Both the position numbers and the translations under genes were made by a program. The notes under the pieces were generated by a model, which did no database searches, was not told where the DNA came from, and saw only the letters and a list, made by a program, of their open reading frames with translations. Below are positions 34,650-43,991 of a stretch of DNA of 64,000 nucleotides, piece by piece. Origin of the DNA: VXNE01 sp965206615 (GTDB lineage: Bacteria; Pseudomonadota; Gammaproteobacteria; Pseudomonadales; Azotimanducaceae); NCBI GenBank assembly GCA_965206615.1, contig CBDBKI010000005.1, positions 558,001-622,000 on the forward strand. Direction: 5' to 3'. How positions within the stretch are numbered: the first letter of the stretch is position 1; each line of letters begins with the position of its first letter.

Positions 34650-35471
34650 TCAGGCGACCTTGGCGGTGTCGGATGCAGCTGCGATAGCACGGAACAGCTC
34701 GTCGCGTGCGCGGTTGACGCGGCGCATGGCGGCGAGGTCGCTCATTGCGTAGGCGGCGGCGTCGAGTTCGTCGAAGGTGACGCCGGGCTTGAGCAAGCGG
34801 GCGGCGCCGTCGAGCGACTTGAATCGTTCATAGGGCGTCTGTACGTGGTCGTGCGGATAGCGCTTGCGGATCCGGCCGTCGTCGTCGACGTGTTCGACCG
34901 GGAACATGCAGGGACGGTGGAAGTTGACGGCGGGCGAGAGCGTGAACTGGACGAACGCGTTGACCTGGGGCGCGAAGCGCTGCGGGATGTGTGCGTGGCC
35001 GAGCCAGCGGCGCCCGACGTTGGCGTTCTTGCCCTCGACCAGGGCGTTGTCGTTGGAGCGGCGCGGGCGGGACTTGGTGAACTCGACGTGCAATTTGGCG
35101 AGCAGGTTGGCGACGCGGCGGTTGACGTACTCGGAGCCGTTGTCGGCGTGCAGGCCGTGGATGGCGAAGGGGAACAGGTCGAGCATGCCGGTGAGCACCG
35201 GGATCAGGAAACGTTCGGAGATGGCCGCCACGGCGCCGACGAACTCGAACTGCGTCACTTCGTCGACGGCATTGATCAGGTAGACGCCCTTGTTGCCGTC
35301 GACGTCGGCCAGCAGGTGGATGTCGGCCGCGGTGTAGCGACGCTCGAAGGGACGCACCGGCGCCCCGCCGCGGCGGTCCGCAACCCGGCCGGTGTCGAGA
35401 AACTGGCGCACGAGACGCGTCAGCTGCGCCCTCGACAGGCTGGTCGCCTTGGCCGCCCGGGACAGGCGCAC
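34650..35471 (-). CDS. DDE integrase-type transposase, probably frameshifted near its start
   Basis: The 273-residue open frame holds an rve-type integrase core: Asp in YLINAVDEVTQF, Asp-Asn in LHADNGSEYVN, and Glu in NALVEGKN. The reading frame begins with a partial helix-turn-helix (LSRAAKATSLSRAQLTRLVR). A natural start (MSHQTEQIMKLDWN, from 35523) lies one frame away, with the switch near 35480. The gene therefore probably carries a +1-type frameshift, natural or inactivating. I could not define terminal inverted repeats. The element marks the boundary between the T3SS and the accessory region. Confidence 0.75.
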   Translation of the reverse strand: MRLSRAAKATSLSRAQLTRLVRQFLDTGRVADRRGGAPVRPFERRYTAADIHLLADVDGNKGVYLINAVDEVTQFEFVGAVAAISERFLIPVLTGMLDLFPFAIHGLHADNGSEYVNRRVANLLAKLHVEFTKSRPRRSNDNALVEGKNANVGRRWLGHAHIPQRFAPQVNAFVQFTLSPAVNFHRPCMFPVEHVDDDGRIRKRYPHDHVQTPYERFKSLDGAARLLKPGVTFDELDAAAYAMSDLAAMRRVNRARDELFRAIAAASDTAKVA

Positions 35472-35548
35472 CTGCCGGCGAGTTCCAATCGAGTTTCATG
35501 ATCTGCTCCGTCTGATGTGACAAGGGTCACGGCCCGGAGCGTAGATGC

Positions 35549-35799
35549 TTGCGGCCGGTCGCTGCATTTGCGGTTCTCGGCGTCTCGGTCGAGGCGCAGT
35601 CCTTGCGGGAGGGTGAGGTAGTGATCAACAATTTGACGGGGCCCTCCCACGGTGAGGGGGACGCCAACGACTCTCCGATCACCTTCCGGGTCGGCTGCGA
35701 CGATGAGGAGGCGGATCTCGCCGCGACCGGGACTTCGCCGACAACCAGGTGCTTGAGGGAGGTCTGGAGTACGTCACCGTCCGGCATAGGTGTCAGTAG
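35549..35799 (+). pseudogene. Decayed paralogue of the secreted protein at 46315
   Basis: The 5' part reads as a signal-peptide-like leader then REGEVVINNLTG and PITFRVGCDDEEADLA. That parallels EMEISNGTGHG and PIAMRIGCDGAERDLA of the intact gene at 46315. After an internal deletion and frame change the 3' part reads DRDFADNQVLEGGLEYVTV and HRCQ-stop, parallel to DRDWTDLQVVEGDLWYVTV and HHCVGR-stop. The middle third is missing, so it is a non-functional copy. It lies just beyond the transposase. Confidence 0.7.
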
Positions 35800-35921
35800 C
35801 GAGCGGCCTTCGCGTTGGAGTTTCGCTGACGCGAAACTCCCGTGGAACCCAGCTGCTGCTGCGCCGTCCAAGCGGTGTGCAGGACCCAGAGTCCGATGGC
35901 CCACGCGCAGCCTCCGACCGT

Positions 35922-37898
35922 TCATTCGGCCTGGCCCTCGGCCGCCGCCAGGACTTGGCCGAGTCTCGCTCGCGCCCCGTTCGTGCGGCCGGTCGTCCCA
36001 TAGGCCACATCGCCCGGCCGGACGAACCTGTGGAGACGGGGACCCCTCAACTCCCGCAGCGCGGCGCGGCTCGGGGTGGAATCGACGGGAAACCACTCCC
36101 GGTAGAGCTGCTGCAGCGCATCCAACGCCGAGTCGCTCTCGGCTTCGGGCGTCTCGGCTACCCTTGCCGAGTCCGCGTGTCTGGGCGTCACGAGCATGAG
36201 CACGGAATTCTGGAGGTCGATGGACCGCCGCTGCGACAGAAACAAGTTCAATATCGGGATTCTGCCGAGGATCGGCACTTCTGTGGAGAACTGCTCCCGC
36301 AGCCTGTCGACCAGCCCGCTGAGTATGATCGTCTCGCCCAGGTTCGCCACGACTTCCGTCTGAACCGTCGTCTTGATGGTGTCGATCCTTAGCTCGAAGC
36401 CGATGGATGTCGGGTCATGGAGCGCGAGATCGGACCGCTCCGCGCTGATGGCCAGTTTCACTCTCCCGTCTTCGAGAAAGCTTGGCAGCAGGGTGACGGC
36501 CACCCCGATGTCCTTCTCGACATGCAGTACGGCGCCGTAATTTCCGCCACCGACGGCGGCCGCGTTGACGTTGATGCCTGAGAAGAACCTCGACGGCACG
36601 CCATCGGTCGCGATCAGCGAGGGTTTGGCGAGAATCTCGTTGCGGATGCCCGCGGCGTTGGCGATGTTCAAGGTGTAGTCAAGCCCCGATGCGCCGACGT
36701 TCCTGACGATGATGCGGCTGGTACCGTCCCGGTCGGAATCGTCGGACCGGCTGGTCCTCAGGTGTTCGAAACCGAATTGGGCCTTCAGCCCCTCGAGCAG
36801 ATTCACACCTCTTTGCCTGCTCGTGTGCTCTACGGTATGCAGGATGACCACCTCGAGCACCACCATCCGGTCCGATCTCGCCTTGGGCCAATCCATCATG
36901 AACGCACCGGGGTCGCGCTCCGTTCCGGGCAGACGCCTCATGGGACGCCTTGAATAGTCCGCTTCCGGTTCGAAGAACTGGGCGCGAACGAAACCGGGCA
37001 CGCCATCGCGGTACGGCAAGGTGCGCCCATGCGCTCCGGCGCGGTCCCCGTTCGGAGCCGGGGGACAATGTTCCGGGGCCGGGGTCGGTAGACCGCCAGG
37101 CGCGCGCGGCGCGGCTCTGGCGCGCGGCTCCCGCCGGCAATCTCCGGCATTGTCGTGGTAGTCCTGCCACCGCAGAATCCTGGTGACGAGGTCACGGTGC
37201 GGTGCACCATCGCCTGCCGCTTCCGCGGCCGCCAGTGCATCATCGAAGCGCCCCAGCGCGGCCAGCGCCATCGCGTAGTTCGCAAGATGGGCCTTCGTTC
37301 CGGGATCCCTGACCGCCAGCTGACGGAATAGCCCGGCAGCGATCCCGGGCCGAACCGCGTAGTACGCCGCAATTCCCAGGTCCCTCATGACCTGCTCGTT
37401 CTCGCCAGACAGCAAGAAGGCCTCGGCGAGATGCTCGACAGCCTGGGCATGGTTGCGAGCTTCCAACTCCAGCACGCCGAGAAGATAGTGCGCCAGCCAA
37501 TGCGCTCCATCGAACCGGACGGCTTGCAGGTAGCCCTGCCTGGCCAAGGGCCGTAGCGACACGTCATGTGACGACATGAGGTGATAGTTGAGTCCGTTCA
37601 GAAACTGGTACGAGGCATGGTCGATGCGATAGAACAACGCCCGATTCAAAGCTCTGGAGGCGCTGTCGTAGTCTCCGGCATCGATCATCCGGAGTATGGC
37701 GGCCACCTGCTTGTCCTGCGCATGCAGACCGCTCATCCCCAGGTTGCGCCGCAGGTCTGCAAGCGCGATGTCCATCGAAGCGCTGGCTTGTGGTGGCGCC
37801 GCCTGCGGTTCCGTCGGACTCTGGCAACCAGGCAGGTATACTGCCAACGTCACCAGGGTTGCATGCAGCCATGCCGGGCGGGCTCGCCCCCGCTGCAC
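35922..37898 (-). CDS. Orphan secretin-domain lipoprotein with TPR-like N-terminal half
   Basis: The product is 658 residues from GTG 37898, chosen because it gives a lipoprotein signal with lipobox LPGC. An alternative start at 37979 gives a longer leader. The first half is TPR-like helices (GDYDSASRALNRALFYRID, then WLAHYLLGVLELEARNHAQA). The second half is a secretin core with VANLGETIILSGLVDRLREQ and VPILGRIPILNLFLSQRR. No other secretion-pathway gene is nearby, so it might serve a pilus or type II-like system encoded elsewhere. It overlaps the 3' end of the upstream membrane coiled-coil gene. Confidence 0.75.
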   Translation of the reverse strand: MQRGRARPAWLHATLVTLAVYLPGCQSPTEPQAAPPQASASMDIALADLRRNLGMSGLHAQDKQVAAILRMIDAGDYDSASRALNRALFYRIDHASYQFLNGLNYHLMSSHDVSLRPLARQGYLQAVRFDGAHWLAHYLLGVLELEARNHAQAVEHLAEAFLLSGENEQVMRDLGIAAYYAVRPGIAAGLFRQLAVRDPGTKAHLANYAMALAALGRFDDALAAAEAAGDGAPHRDLVTRILRWQDYHDNAGDCRREPRARAAPRAPGGLPTPAPEHCPPAPNGDRAGAHGRTLPYRDGVPGFVRAQFFEPEADYSRRPMRRLPGTERDPGAFMMDWPKARSDRMVVLEVVILHTVEHTSRQRGVNLLEGLKAQFGFEHLRTSRSDDSDRDGTSRIIVRNVGASGLDYTLNIANAAGIRNEILAKPSLIATDGVPSRFFSGINVNAAAVGGGNYGAVLHVEKDIGVAVTLLPSFLEDGRVKLAISAERSDLALHDPTSIGFELRIDTIKTTVQTEVVANLGETIILSGLVDRLREQFSTEVPILGRIPILNLFLSQRRSIDLQNSVLMLVTPRHADSARVAETPEAESDSALDALQQLYREWFPVDSTPSRAALRELRGPRLHRFVRPGDVAYGTTGRTNGARARLGQVLAAAEGQAE

Positions 37899-38755
37899 GC
37901 GCGGGGCGGTGTCGGTGCAACGCACGGCATCGAACGGCCGTCTCGGCGCCGTTCCGAAACGGCTCGGGATTCTACACATGGCGCGGTCTTTCGCGACCGT
38001 CTCGAATTGGGCGGCGGCACTCTCCCACCAAAAGGCGGTGGAGTCAAACGGCCGAACTGTCCTGTGCGGCTGAACGCGTCGAGGATGCCCAACTCCGAGG
38101 CGCGTGAACCTCGTATTCCATACGCGGGTCGAGGACTCGACAGCCACCACGGTGGCTGCAGGAGTTCGGGCGCTTGCCCGAGGTCCGAGTCAGCTTGGTC
38201 TGGCGCACCACTGTGCGGAGCCGATTCTGGCGCCAGGTCGCCGCCGAAGTGCCGCTGGTGGTGTTCGACTTCCATCGCCCGGTGGTCGCGCTCCATGTCC
38301 TCCAGGCGTTCAAGGATGTTGTCGAGGCGGCGGTGCTGGCCGTCGTGCAGTCCCATGCGGTAGTTCAGGTCGTCCTGCGAGGTGGTCAGCCGATCCGTCA
38401 GCCCGTCCTTGAGCGAGTCGACATCGGACTGCAGCCCCCGGAGCAATTCCTCGGCGGTGGCGTGCGCGGTGTCGTCACTGATGATCCAACTCGCGTCGCG
38501 GTTGCGTTCCAGCTCCGCGATGCCAAGGAGTTCGTCCCGGATCCCGGCCATGTCGGCCCGCGTTTCGAGCAGGAAGGAGGCGACGCCACCCACGACGGCG
38601 AGCGTGGCCGGAATCAAACCGCCCAGCGAGCCTCGCGGCCTCGCCCGCCCGCCGCGAATGAAGCTGTCTCCCTTCCAGGTGCCCGACCAGTGACTCCTCG
38701 AATGCTCGGTGCCCCGGCCCCGTCGACTTACAGACCCCGCAGTCCACGGCCGCAC
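37850..38755 (-). CDS. Membrane-anchored coiled-coil protein of unknown function
   Basis: The 301-residue reading has a basic N-terminus and one membrane helix (LGGLIPATLAVVGGVASFLL, about 45-65). A long charged coiled coil follows (about 70-180: GLQSDVDSLKDGLTDRL, then LDNILERLEDMERDHRA), then a low-complexity tail. The tail overlaps the start of the secretin gene by 49 bp and may not all be coding. No family is recognised. Its position directly upstream of the orphan secretin suggests they act together. Confidence 0.5.
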   Translation of the reverse strand: MRPWTAGSVSRRGRGTEHSRSHWSGTWKGDSFIRGGRARPRGSLGGLIPATLAVVGGVASFLLETRADMAGIRDELLGIAELERNRDASWIISDDTAHATAEELLRGLQSDVDSLKDGLTDRLTTSQDDLNYRMGLHDGQHRRLDNILERLEDMERDHRAMEVEHHQRHFGGDLAPESAPHSGAPDQADSDLGQAPELLQPPWWLSSPRPAYGIRGSRASELGILDAFSRTGQFGRLTPPPFGGRVPPPNSRRSRKTAPCVESRAVSERRRDGRSMPCVAPTPPRACSGGEPARHGCMQPW

Positions 38756-39025
38756 CGACCCACTCGTCCAGGCTCGAACCCGGCGGCGTCGTTGGCGAAC
38801 CGAAGGCTCAGCGAAGCCCGAGGTGTGAACTCCGGCGACACCGCTAATGCCGTCGGGCTATGGCTGGAAATACTGAGGTCCGTCCGGATGCCATGGAGCC
38901 AGCGCCACACGGAGCGCCTGACGGTAGTTGGGGCGCATACCGCCGAGACAAGGCGCAGGTTGGCCTTGACGGTCCCGCCACATGCGGGCGAGCATGCACG
39001 CATTCCTGCTATTGGAGTCCCGTCC

Positions 39026-39943
39026 ATGAGAGCGTTGGCAGCGTGCGTGCTGGTTTGGTGCGCTTGGGGCTTGGTGGTCGTGCCGGCTGCGGATCCCGCT
39101 CCCAGAGCCGTGACGGACCCGCCCGCGGGGACAGTGGCCACAGGGGCTGCGGACGCATCGCCGTCTGCCGCGCGCACAGCTGCGATGCGCGCCGGGAGCA
39201 CGTTCCGGGAGCGGCTCCGTTCCGGTGGTGAGGGCCCCGAGATGGTCGTGATACCCGCCGGCCGTTTCCGGATGGGGTGCCTGTCGAATGACAAGAGCTG
39301 CTGGGGCGAGGAGCTGCCGGTTCGCGAGGTCACGATCACGCGGCCGTTCGCGCTGTCGGTGTACGAAGTGACCTTCGAGGAGTTCGATCGGTTTACACAT
39401 CCGAACCGGGTCGATGACGAGGGCTGGGGGCGCGGCCGGCGTCCGGCGACCAACGTTTCCTGGAGGGGCGCGCAGGACTATGTGGCGTGGCTTTCGCAGG
39501 AGACGGGCGCGGAGTACCGTTTGCCGACGGAGGCAGAGTGGGAATACGCGGCGCGCGCGGGCACCACGACGAAATACAACTGGGGCGACGACATCGGAGA
39601 GAACCGTGCGAACTGCAAGGAGTGCGGCAGTCCGTGGGCCGAGCAGACGGCGCCGGTGGGCTCCTTTGCGCCGAATGGCTTCGGTCTTTACGACATGCAC
39701 GGCAATCTGTGGGAGTGGGTGGCGGATTGCTGGAATTACAGCTATGAGGGAGCGCCCACGGACGGCAGTGCCTGGCGGCAGGGTCTCTGCCTGGAGCATG
39801 TCCTGCGCGGCGCCTCCTGGGGCAATACCCCCCCCTTCGTACGCACCGCGCTCCGGCTCAGGCTCACCGAACACACGCTCTACGACGACACCGTCGGCCT
39901 GCGTGTCGCCCGCACGCTCGCACCGGCAGCTCCGCCTCCCTGA
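39026..39943 (+). CDS. Exported formylglycine-generating-enzyme-like (FGE/SUMF1) protein
   Basis: The 305-residue protein has a signal peptide (about 1-22). Its FGE-sulfatase domain spans about 75-300, with VIPAGRFRMGC, LSVYEVTFEEFDRF, YRLPTEAEWEYAARAG, GLYDMHGNLWEWVADCW and HVLRGASW. True formylglycine-generating enzymes activate sulfatases. Many bacterial homologues have other or unknown roles, including binding partners and modifying enzymes. No sulfatase gene is in the window. It is encoded divergently from the membrane coiled-coil/secretin pair, with a 270-bp promoter region between. Confidence 0.85.
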   Translation: MRALAACVLVWCAWGLVVVPAADPAPRAVTDPPAGTVATGAADASPSAARTAAMRAGSTFRERLRSGGEGPEMVVIPAGRFRMGCLSNDKSCWGEELPVREVTITRPFALSVYEVTFEEFDRFTHPNRVDDEGWGRGRRPATNVSWRGAQDYVAWLSQETGAEYRLPTEAEWEYAARAGTTTKYNWGDDIGENRANCKECGSPWAEQTAPVGSFAPNGFGLYDMHGNLWEWVADCWNYSYEGAPTDGSAWRQGLCLEHVLRGASWGNTPPFVRTALRLRLTEHTLYDDTVGLRVARTLAPAAPPP

Positions 39944-40591
39944 CCGCTGGTAGCGACGCCTGTTGTCGCCCGTGTCGCTTGTCGTCGCTCGTGTCAGAAT
40001 TGTGCAAGCCGCCGGCCGACGGCACGGGGCAAGCCAATCCTCGGCGCTCGCCGCCGCGGTCGCGGTGGGTCCTTTGTGACGAACGAGTTGACCCCGTTAT
40101 CGCCCGCGCGGCGGTGTGACGCGATGGCGTCGCGCCGGTGTGGGAGGGACGGCAGGGTAGGGCCGCATGCGCGACAGGGACGTAATCGGCGCAAACGACA
40201 TGGTCGAGTTGGCAACCGAGCGCAGGTGCAACTGGACGACCTCACTGCACAGCGGGTCGCCCGCTTCCTCGACGCCCGCGAGACCGAACGCGGCAACCAT
40301 GTCCGGTCGCGCAACCAGCGTTGTGCGCCGGGTCGAGCAGGCCAAGGCGGAGCAGCTGTCGCGACCGGCCTCAAGCCACCGCCGGACCATCCTTGGCGGC
40401 GGCCGTTCAAGCCGGAAGCGGCTGGGGTCGCCGCGGGATGAGGCCGCGCGCCAGCGCCGGACTTGGGCTACGGCCGCTTACGCTCGCTACGCCCGCGTCC
40501 GATCCGGCACGATCGGCGTATTCGGGAGCCATCGCCCGTGCAAGATACCGGCCAGCCAAAGGGGACATTTTTGCCTTGCGTTGACACGACG
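39944..40591. other. Non-coding stretch with an IS-end remnant
   Basis: This 648-bp stretch has open frames on both strands but none reads like a protein. Near its right edge lies a copy of an IS-end sequence also present at 46205. It is probably debris from an old insertion. Confidence 0.5.
40558..40586 (+). repeat. Solo IS-end repeat, copy 1
   Basis: A 29-bp sequence beginning AAAGGGGACATTT and ending TGCGTTGACA. It matches the sequence at 46205-46233 except at two positions. No transposase remains beside this copy, and it lies 5 bp from the ppk2 stop codon. Confidence 0.75.
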
Positions 40592-41482
40592 TCAGGTCGG
40601 TTTGCAACTGATCGAATCAGCGGTATAGACTGCGGGGACGAAGGTCTGGTCGCTCATTGGCGGTCGCACATACGCCCCGCGCCAGGTTTGCTTCGGAAGG
40701 CTGATCGGCTCCGGAGTCAAGTCCTTGTAGGGCACCATGCTTAACAGGTGGGAAATGCAGTTCAGGCGCGCGTGTTTCTTCACGTCCGCGTCGACGACGT
40801 ACCATGGTGCCTGCTTGATGTCGGTGTGTGCGAACATCTCGTCCTTCGCCTTGGAGTATTCCATCCAGAGTTCTCTCGATTTCAGGTCCATTGGACTCAG
40901 TTTCCAGCGTTTGTGGCGTTCCGCGATGCGGCTCTGGAACCGCCGTTCCTGCTCCCTGTCGGAAACGGAGAACCAGTACTTGATCAGCTGGATGCCGGAT
41001 CGCACCAGCATGCGTTCGAACTCCGGACAACTGCGAAGAAACTCCCGATGTTCCTCCTCCGTGCAAAAGCCCATCACGCGTTCGACGCCCGCCCGGTTGT
41101 ACCAGCTCCGGTCGAACAGAACCATTTCCCCGGCGGCGGGCAGGTGCGACACGTAGCGTTGAAAATACCACTGCGTCTTCTCCCGCTCAGTGGGGGCGGG
41201 CAACGCGACGACGGGGCAGACGCGCGGACTCAGGTGCTCGGTGATGCGCTTGATGACACTGCCCTTGCCGGCCGCGTCGCGGCCCTCGAAGACTACCACC
41301 ACCTTGAGCCCCTGTTGCTTGATCCACTCGACCATGGTGACCAGCTCGACCTGAAGCAGGAAGAGTTCCTTTTCGTAGTGCTTGCGGGTGATCTTCGCCG
41401 ACCGACCGGTGGTTTTGCCCTCTGCCTCCGGCATCTGTGTGATCGGATCCTTTGCGTGCGTGACGTTGCCGGGTCGGTCCAT
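40592..41482 (-). CDS. ppk2: Polyphosphate kinase 2
   Basis: The 296-residue protein is a PPK2 family member. It has Walker A FEGRDAAGKGS (Lys73) and Walker B VLFDRSWYNRAGVERVMGF (Asp124), with the typical lid region EREKTQWYFQRYVSHLP. The enzyme transfers phosphate between polyphosphate and nucleotides in the cytosol, mainly making NTPs or NDPs from polyphosphate in this class. Length and motifs are normal for one-domain PPK2. The last dozen residues end next to an IS-end remnant and may have been altered by it. It stands alone. Confidence 0.93.
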   Translation of the reverse strand: MDRPGNVTHAKDPITQMPEAEGKTTGRSAKITRKHYEKELFLLQVELVTMVEWIKQQGLKVVVVFEGRDAAGKGSVIKRITEHLSPRVCPVVALPAPTEREKTQWYFQRYVSHLPAAGEMVLFDRSWYNRAGVERVMGFCTEEEHREFLRSCPEFERMLVRSGIQLIKYWFSVSDREQERRFQSRIAERHKRWKLSPMDLKSRELWMEYSKAKDEMFAHTDIKQAPWYVVDADVKKHARLNCISHLLSMVPYKDLTPEPISLPKQTWRGAYVRPPMSDQTFVPAVYTADSISCKPT

Positions 41483-41571
41483 TTCCCCCTCCAGTACGAT
41501 GGTCCGTGGGACGCCCTTTATAGGTCTGCACCACCGTCATCGTCAACTTGCCGGCTGTGATCGCTCAGTGG

Positions 41572-42717
41572 ATGGTCACGCCGGGAAGCCCATTGCGGGC
41601 GCGCCCCGCAAGCGGTTGCCGCAGGTCGATTCGTCGCGGGGTCCAGGCACTTTGCGCAGCGGCCTTGACGATGGCCCACGCCGCGCTTGCGGAATACATC
41701 GTCGCCGCCAGCTGGGGCGGCGCTTATGGGCGCGCCGTAACCGAGGCCTTCTACAAGCCGTTCACCGCCCACACCGGCATCGAGGTGCTGGTAGATGATT
41801 ACGCTGGCGGCTTCGCGCGAATTCGGGCGCAGGTTGATTCCGGTGCCATCCACTGGGACATCGTCGATCTTGACCTGTATGACGCGGTGCGCGGCTGCGA
41901 CGAAGGCCTCCTCGAGCCGCTGCCGCGCGACCCGAGTTGGCTGGCCGCCGCGCCTGACGGCGCGCCAGCCGTAGCGGACTTCGATGCGAATGCCATCACG
42001 GAGTGCGGTGTCGCGCTGATGTTCGACTCGACCATCTACGCCTACAACACCGCATTCGTTTCCGGGCCGGCGCCGAAGACCATTGGGGACTTTTTCGACC
42101 TGGAGAGGTTTCCGGGACGCCGCGGCATGCGCCGCTCGCCGGTCGCCAACCTGGAGTTCGCGCTGATGGCCGATGGCGTGCCGCCCGACGAGGTCTACGA
42201 TACCTTGGATAAGCCAGGTGGTGTCGACCGGGCGTTCAGCAAGCTGGAGACCATCCGGGAACATACCGTCTGGTGGGATGCGGGCGCACAGCCGCCGCGT
42301 CTGCTTGCGGATGGGGAGGTGGTCATGACCACCGCCTACAATGGCCGCATCTTCAACGCGCAGGTGGCGGAGAAGCAGCCCTTCGTGATCGTCTGGGACG
42401 GGCAAGTGCTGGCGTACAGTGGCGTGCAGGCCATCATCGCGGGGACTCCCCGATTAGAAGCTGCGAGAGAGTTCGTCCGCTTCGCCGCCCAGCCGGCGGT
42501 AATGTCCAACATCGCCCGGCACATCTCCTACAGTCCAACCCGAAGCTCGGCACAATCCCTGGTCGGCAGTGATTCCGCGATCGGTATCGACATGCATCCC
42601 CATCTGCCGACCACGCCGCCCCATCTGCGAAGAGCGCTGAAGGAGGACTGGCGATGGTGGAGCGAGAACCTCGACAAGATGAGCGAGCGCTTCAACCGAT
42701 GGCTGACGACTCGGTAG
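41572..42717 (+). CDS. ABC transporter substrate-binding protein, spermidine/putrescine (PotD) type
   Basis: The product is 381 residues from ATG 41572; the start is uncertain. A basic leader and hydrophobic core (VQALCAAALTMAHAALA) form a signal peptide. The mature protein starts with EYIVAASWGGAYGRAVTEAF, the pattern of PotD/Fe-type extracellular binding proteins (family 1). It later has GVALMFDSTIYAYNT and VVMTTAYNGRIFNAQ. It probably captures a polyamine or similar organic cation in the periplasm. Two permease genes follow, but no ATPase gene is in the window. Confidence 0.85.
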   Translation: MVTPGSPLRARPASGCRRSIRRGVQALCAAALTMAHAALAEYIVAASWGGAYGRAVTEAFYKPFTAHTGIEVLVDDYAGGFARIRAQVDSGAIHWDIVDLDLYDAVRGCDEGLLEPLPRDPSWLAAAPDGAPAVADFDANAITECGVALMFDSTIYAYNTAFVSGPAPKTIGDFFDLERFPGRRGMRRSPVANLEFALMADGVPPDEVYDTLDKPGGVDRAFSKLETIREHTVWWDAGAQPPRLLADGEVVMTTAYNGRIFNAQVAEKQPFVIVWDGQVLAYSGVQAIIAGTPRLEAAREFVRFAAQPAVMSNIARHISYSPTRSSAQSLVGSDSAIGIDMHPHLPTTPPHLRRALKEDWRWWSENLDKMSERFNRWLTTR

Positions 42718-42781
42718 CAGTCGCCTCACACGCGCATGCGCCACGCCAACCCGAAACCCCCGCCATAACGGCGAGGTTTGC

Positions 42782-43987
42782 GTGAGGGCCAGATGGAGGC
42801 TGGCGCGGGCCGGGTTGTGGTCGCTTGTGCTGACGCTACCGTTGGTCGCGTTCCTGCTGGCGAATTTCCTGTTTCCGCTCGGTTCGCTGGTGCGCCAGAG
42901 TTTCCACGAACCGCATGTGGCGGAAGCCCTCCCGGAGACTGTTGGCGTCCTGGCCCAATGGAAGGGCATCGGCCTTCCGCAAGAGGCCGCCTTTGCGGCC
43001 GTGGCGAAGGAGTTGCACGCAGCCCGACATTCCCGCGCGCTCGGTCGCGTGGCCAAGCGCTTCGACAGGGAGATGCCAGGCCTGCGCAGGGTAGTCACCC
43101 GCTCGGCCCGCGCGATGGAAGACATCGAAAGAGGGGCATCGTGGCGCACAACCCTGGTCGGCGTCGATGCCGCCTGGGGCAAGACCGGGACGTGGCGTGC
43201 CATCAAGGCCGCCAGCAAGACTCTGACCGCGCAGCACTTTCTGTCCGCTTTCGATCTCGCCGAGGATGCCACGGGCAGCGTCGGGCTGCGCGCCGAAGCG
43301 GAGCGCGTGTATCTGCCGAGACTGACGGGCACGCTACTGGCGAGTCTGTCGATCACCTTGTTGTGCCTGGCCATCGGCTACCCGCTTGCACTCGCGATCA
43401 CACGGTCGCCCCGGCGACTTGCCAATGTGCTGCTGGCGCTGGTGATCCTGTGTCTGTTGACCTCGCTGCTGGTGCGTACCACCGCCTGGATCGTGCTGCT
43501 GCAATACCGGGGAGTCCTGAACAATCTGCTGGTGGCTGTCGGCCTGGTGTCGGACGATGAGCGCCTGGTGATGATCTACAACATGAGCGGCACGATCATT
43601 GCCACCGTGCATGCGCTGCTGCCCTACATGGTGTTGGCGCTGTACCCGGTGATGCGCAGCATCCCCGCGACGCACATGCATGCAGCTGCGTCCTTGGGCG
43701 CAACGCCGCTGCGGGCCTTCATCCGGATATACCTCCCGCTGACCATGCCCGGAGTCGGCGCAGGTTCGCTGCTTGTCTTCATGCTGGCGGTCGGTTACTA
43801 CGTGACGCCAGCGCTGGTCGGTGAGCAGAGTGGCCAGATGATCTCGAACCTGATCGCCCACCACATGCAGATTTCCCTGAACTGGGGGTTGGCGGCCGCA
43901 GTCGGAAGCACCCTCCTTGCGACCGTGGTGGTCCTGTATCTCATTTACGAAAAGCTGTTTGGAATACGACACCTGAGGTTGGGCTGA
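42782..43987 (+). CDS. ABC transporter permease, PotB type, with large insertion
   Basis: The 401-residue protein starts at GTG. The first membrane helix (about 10-35) is followed by a roughly 150-residue extracytoplasmic region, much longer than in PotB (about 285 residues in total). Five more helices follow, with the inner-membrane-component motif AAASLGATPLRAFIRIYLP that docks the ATPase. It pairs with the next gene as a heterodimeric channel. The long insertion is characteristic of some family-1 permeases but its role is not evident. Confidence 0.87.
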   Translation: MRARWRLARAGLWSLVLTLPLVAFLLANFLFPLGSLVRQSFHEPHVAEALPETVGVLAQWKGIGLPQEAAFAAVAKELHAARHSRALGRVAKRFDREMPGLRRVVTRSARAMEDIERGASWRTTLVGVDAAWGKTGTWRAIKAASKTLTAQHFLSAFDLAEDATGSVGLRAEAERVYLPRLTGTLLASLSITLLCLAIGYPLALAITRSPRRLANVLLALVILCLLTSLLVRTTAWIVLLQYRGVLNNLLVAVGLVSDDERLVMIYNMSGTIIATVHALLPYMVLALYPVMRSIPATHMHAAASLGATPLRAFIRIYLPLTMPGVGAGSLLVFMLAVGYYVTPALVGEQSGQMISNLIAHHMQISLNWGLAAAVGSTLLATVVVLYLIYEKLFGIRHLRLG

Positions 43988-43991
43988 AACG

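Noticed and set aside
40076..40441. Short open frames in the 39944-40591 gap
   Set aside because: Frames on both strands overlap, none has a ribosome site, a recognisable motif or protein-like composition.
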